A stretch of DNA of 64,000 bases from Planctomycetota bacterium (GTDB lineage Bacteria > Planctomycetota > UBA11346), in the NCBI GenBank assembly GCA_014193115.1, contig BJHQ01000002.1:320815-384814 (forward strand), read 5' to 3'. The notes under the pieces were generated by a model. The model had not been told where the DNA came from, made no database searches, and was given only the letters and a program-made list of their open reading frames with translations. The position numbers and the translations under genes were made by a program. This document shows, one piece after another, positions 61,645 to 64,000 of the stretch (positions within the stretch are counted from its first letter, which is position 1; every line of letters starts with the position of its first letter).

Positions 61645-64000
61645 ATGGAGCACGCTCTCGTCAAACGCTTCCCGATCCGTTGCCTGTCCACCAGGTTCGC
61701 CGGGGTTTCAGCGGCTGTTGCCTGGTCAGCTGTGGCCTGGTCAGTGGGTATCTTGTCGGCCGCTGATTGGTCCATTCTGCCCACACTGCCGGATCGTCCC
61801 GGGGTGCGGGTCGTGGTCGGGGCCTGCCCACCGGCGGAACTGGTTCGTCTCGCCGATGGTGGCCGACAGGTTGTGTACGCCCTGGCCGATGCCGCCACCA
61901 TCGCCACCTGGCGGAACGCCGTCGCCGGCACCACCGCCGGGACCCAGGTGTGGGCCGGGCCGGGGATCCCCTTGCGGGACAACCTGGCGGACGCGGTCAT
62001 CGTCGCTGGGCCGCTGCCCGGCGTCGATCAGGCCGAATTGATCCGGGTGCTGGCCTATGGGGGGACGGCCTTCGTCGCCGAGGGGCCGCGCTGGACGACC
62101 GTGAACGCGCCGGTGCCGGTTGGCCTCGGCCGACGCACCGACCACCAGGACACTCCCCGCCTGGTGGGCGGCGTGGCTGACGACAGCCTGGTGGTTCCGC
62201 CCTTCGCCCTGCGCTGGTGGGATGGTCCGGCCATGGCCACGGAATATCCCCGACCGGCCCAGGGCGACGGGGTGATCGGGGTGGTGGCCGACGGCGGCAT
62301 CACCGCCGTCCTGACCGATGTCGAACGACCGGATCCCTGGGCCCAGGTGCCGGCTGGTCGCACCCTGGTGGTGCGCAATGTCGCCAATGGTGTGCGTCTG
62401 TGGACCCGGGCGGCACCCAAGGGCATCGCAGTGGCCATGGGCGGCGGCCGGATCTTCCTGCTTGATAACGCCGGAGTGACCGCCCTCTCCGCCGACACCG
62501 GCACGGAGGTCTGGTCCAGGCCCCTGCCCACCCGGCGTGGAACCCGGCCCATCGCCTGGACTCCCAGCGCCGTGGTGGTGGGCGGCCTCAACCAGATCGA
62601 GCAGTTCGCCTGCGCCGAAGGCACGCCGCTGGGCAAGCAGGTGGACATCAGCGATTGGACCTCCGTCGATGACTCGGTGATCAGCATCGCCATGAATGGC
62701 GCCGTGACCCGGTGGCAGGCCGGCAAGCCGGTGTGGACCTCCACACCTGATCCGGCCCTGGCGCTGCCGGCGAAGACTTTCAGTTCGAACATCCGCGTCT
62801 CCGGCGTGGTCGGCGATCTGGTCGGGGTCACCGGCGGGACGCCGGTCATCCTGCGCACCTTCAATTTGGCGGATGGGAAACCACGCTGGACCGCGACAGC
62901 GCCGCCCAGCCAGGACGCGAAGTCCCACTTCATCCGCAATCCTATCTTCCCCTGGGGCGGCGGAGTCGCCTGGGCGACCCAGGTCTTCGATCCCGCCACC
63001 GGCGCGGCCCGGGGGCAGGCGCCGGAAGCCAGCGGCAGCCGTTGCACCAACGGCACCGTGACCCCTCGATTCGTGTCGGACGGGCGCGGCAATTATCTGC
63101 TGCCGGGCGCCACCAAGCCGGTCTACGAACACGGCCTGCGCGGCGGTTGCTGGGCAGGCCTCGCCATCGCCCAGGGCCGCCTGCTGGCGGTGCCGACGGT
63201 GTGCAGTTGCGTGAATTACATCCTGCCGGGCTGGTCCGGGCTGGCGGCGCAGCAGGCGCCGCGTCCCGGTGGCCAGGAGCGGGAAACCGGCCAGGCCAAG
63301 GCTCAGGGGCAGCCGCCTGCGGCCACAGATTGGCCCGAGCACCGGCGCAGCGGCACCCGGGGTGCCGCCTCGCCGGTGGCGGTTCCTGCCGACTTGACCC
63401 TGCGCTGGTCAGCGACCGTGGCGGCGACCGTGGCCACGCCCCTGGCCGAGCAGTGGCGGATGCGTGCGCCCCGGCTGACTCCCCCGGTGGTCGCCGGCGG
63501 CCAGGTGGTGGTGGCGGATGGCGATGGCCATCAGGTGATCGCCCTGTCGCTGGCCGACGGCACTGAACGCTGGCGGTACACCTTATCGGCGCGCATCGAC
63601 AGCGCCCCGACCCTGGTCGGCGGCGCTTGCATTTTCGGGGGCCGCGACGGTGCCGTCACCGCCCTGGATGGGTCCTCGGGCGGCTTGATCTGGCGGGTGC
63701 GGGTAGCCCCGGCTGAAGACCTGGTGGTCTCCGCCGGCCAGGTGGAATCCGCCTGGCCGGTGCCGGGTGCGGTGCTGATGGTCGGGGGCCTGGTGCATGC
63801 GGTGGCCGGACGCACCGGCGGCATCGATAACTCCGCAGCCTCGACCATTCCCACCACCAAGCACGGGGGAAATACGATCATCACCAGCGGGATGGCGTAT
63901 GCGGCCATCGACCTGGCCAGCGGCGAGGTGAAACGCCGCACCGCCGTCGGCGGCCGCAACGATCTGCCGATCCTGGGGGAGGGCAGCTTGCTGCTGGGTG
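61645..64000 (+). CDS. Secreted PQQ-type beta-propeller protein with degenerate methyltransferase-like N-domain (3' partial)
   Basis: Open to the window end with no stop, over 780 codons. N-terminal hydrophobic signal (GVSAAVAWSAVAWSVGILSA). About 45-165: GVRVVVGACPPAELVRLAD, then PLRDNLADAVIVAGPLPGVD and LIRVLAYGGTAFV, which recalls a class I methyltransferase fold without its Gly-rich cofactor motif. From about 200: repeated blade-like units such as GITAVLTDVERPDPWAQVPA, VTALSADTGTEVWSR and AVTALDGSSGGLIWRVRV, typical of PQQ/BamB-like propellers. Such combinations occur in PVC bacteria. Function unknown; divergent from the arabinofuranosidase-like gene. Confidence 0.78.
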   Translation, partial: MEHALVKRFPIRCLSTRFAGVSAAVAWSAVAWSVGILSAADWSILPTLPDRPGVRVVVGACPPAELVRLADGGRQVVYALADAATIATWRNAVAGTTAGTQVWAGPGIPLRDNLADAVIVAGPLPGVDQAELIRVLAYGGTAFVAEGPRWTTVNAPVPVGLGRRTDHQDTPRLVGGVADDSLVVPPFALRWWDGPAMATEYPRPAQGDGVIGVVADGGITAVLTDVERPDPWAQVPAGRTLVVRNVANGVRLWTRAAPKGIAVAMGGGRIFLLDNAGVTALSADTGTEVWSRPLPTRRGTRPIAWTPSAVVVGGLNQIEQFACAEGTPLGKQVDISDWTSVDDSVISIAMNGAVTRWQAGKPVWTSTPDPALALPAKTFSSNIRVSGVVGDLVGVTGGTPVILRTFNLADGKPRWTATAPPSQDAKSHFIRNPIFPWGGGVAWATQVFDPATGAARGQAPEASGSRCTNGTVTPRFVSDGRGNYLLPGATKPVYEHGLRGGCWAGLAIAQGRLLAVPTVCSCVNYILPGWSGLAAQQAPRPGGQERETGQAKAQGQPPAATDWPEHRRSGTRGAASPVAVPADLTLRWSATVAATVATPLAEQWRMRAPRLTPPVVAGGQVVVADGDGHQVIALSLADGTERWRYTLSARIDSAPTLVGGACIFGGRDGAVTALDGSSGGLIWRVRVAPAEDLVVSAGQVESAWPVPGAVLMVGGLVHAVAGRTGGIDNSAASTIPTTKHGGNTIITSGMAYAAIDLASGEVKRRTAVGGRNDLPILGEGSLLLG

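Noticed and set aside
61741..63342. 533-codon minus-strand frame opposite the beta-propeller gene
   Set aside because: The plus strand holds one uninterrupted frame with signal peptide and propeller repeats from 61645 to the window end.
1..64000. Prophage, insertion sequence, tRNA or rRNA genes
   Set aside because: No transposase, integrase or phage structural genes and no tRNA- or rRNA-like sequence was recognised by eye; a covariance-model search would be needed to exclude small RNAs.

Overview
The window is GC-rich chromosomal DNA from a flagellated Gram-negative-type bacterium. Evidence for that is an OprB-type porin, secreted beta-propeller proteins, a full chemotaxis set and three flagellins. 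Several traits fit the PVC/Planctomycetota group or a neighbour: a XylR-type regulator (LacI-like sensor plus AraC HTH), a beta-propeller protein with an apparent degenerate methyltransferase domain, and many palindromic intergenic repeats. That placement is inference from gene style, not from a marker gene.

Layout. 2-4133: a hybrid kinase cut by the window edge, a cytoplasmic histidine kinase and an NtrC-type sigma54 activator, coupled by overlapping stop and start codons. 4409-12267: a unit with a good -24/-12 promoter, a REC-phosphatase-REC-ATPase fusion, CheW, two receptors and an OprB-like porin, closed by a strong hairpin. 12387-18739: a second unit with its own -24/-12 promoter carrying CheR, CheA, CheC, CheD, STAS, CheY and STAS. 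18869-24920: a hybrid kinase overlapping mfd. 24941-27746: an unrecognised secreted protein and a one-domain Clp-type ATPase. 28025-38783: fliS, fliD and flaG on the minus strand facing two 703-aa flagellins and the flagellin glycosyltransferase Maf. 39099-49554: a minus-strand legionaminic-acid cluster (LegB, LegC, HisF-like, HisH-like, PseA-like, LegH, a LegF-LegI fusion, LegG, PtmE). 50036-53467: a very large third flagellin-like protein. 54298-58125: a YhaN/YhaO-like DNA repair pair. 58262-64000: a XylR regulator, a GH51-like arabinofuranosidase and a beta-propeller protein cut by the window end.

How it fits together. Six sites match the sigma54 pattern TGG-N10-GC. They lie in front of the phosphatase/receptor unit, the cheR-cheA unit, each of the three flagellin genes and the sugar cluster. 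The kinase plus NtrC pair at 1930-4133 resembles FlgS/FlgR or FleS/FleR and is the obvious candidate activator. The flaG-fliD-fliS operon instead has a sigma28-like promoter. A perfect 11-bp inverted repeat lies between it and the first flagellin and overlaps its -35 box. Legionaminic acid made by the cluster would be activated as the CMP sugar and attached to flagellin by Maf. CheB was not found in the window.

Second theme: repeats. At least four families of GC-rich palindromic or short tandem repeats sit in gaps. Two appear to have entered reading frames without breaking them: mfd, between helicase motifs, and the hisF-like gene, just after its start codon. No tRNA, rRNA, CRISPR array, transposase or prophage was recognised.
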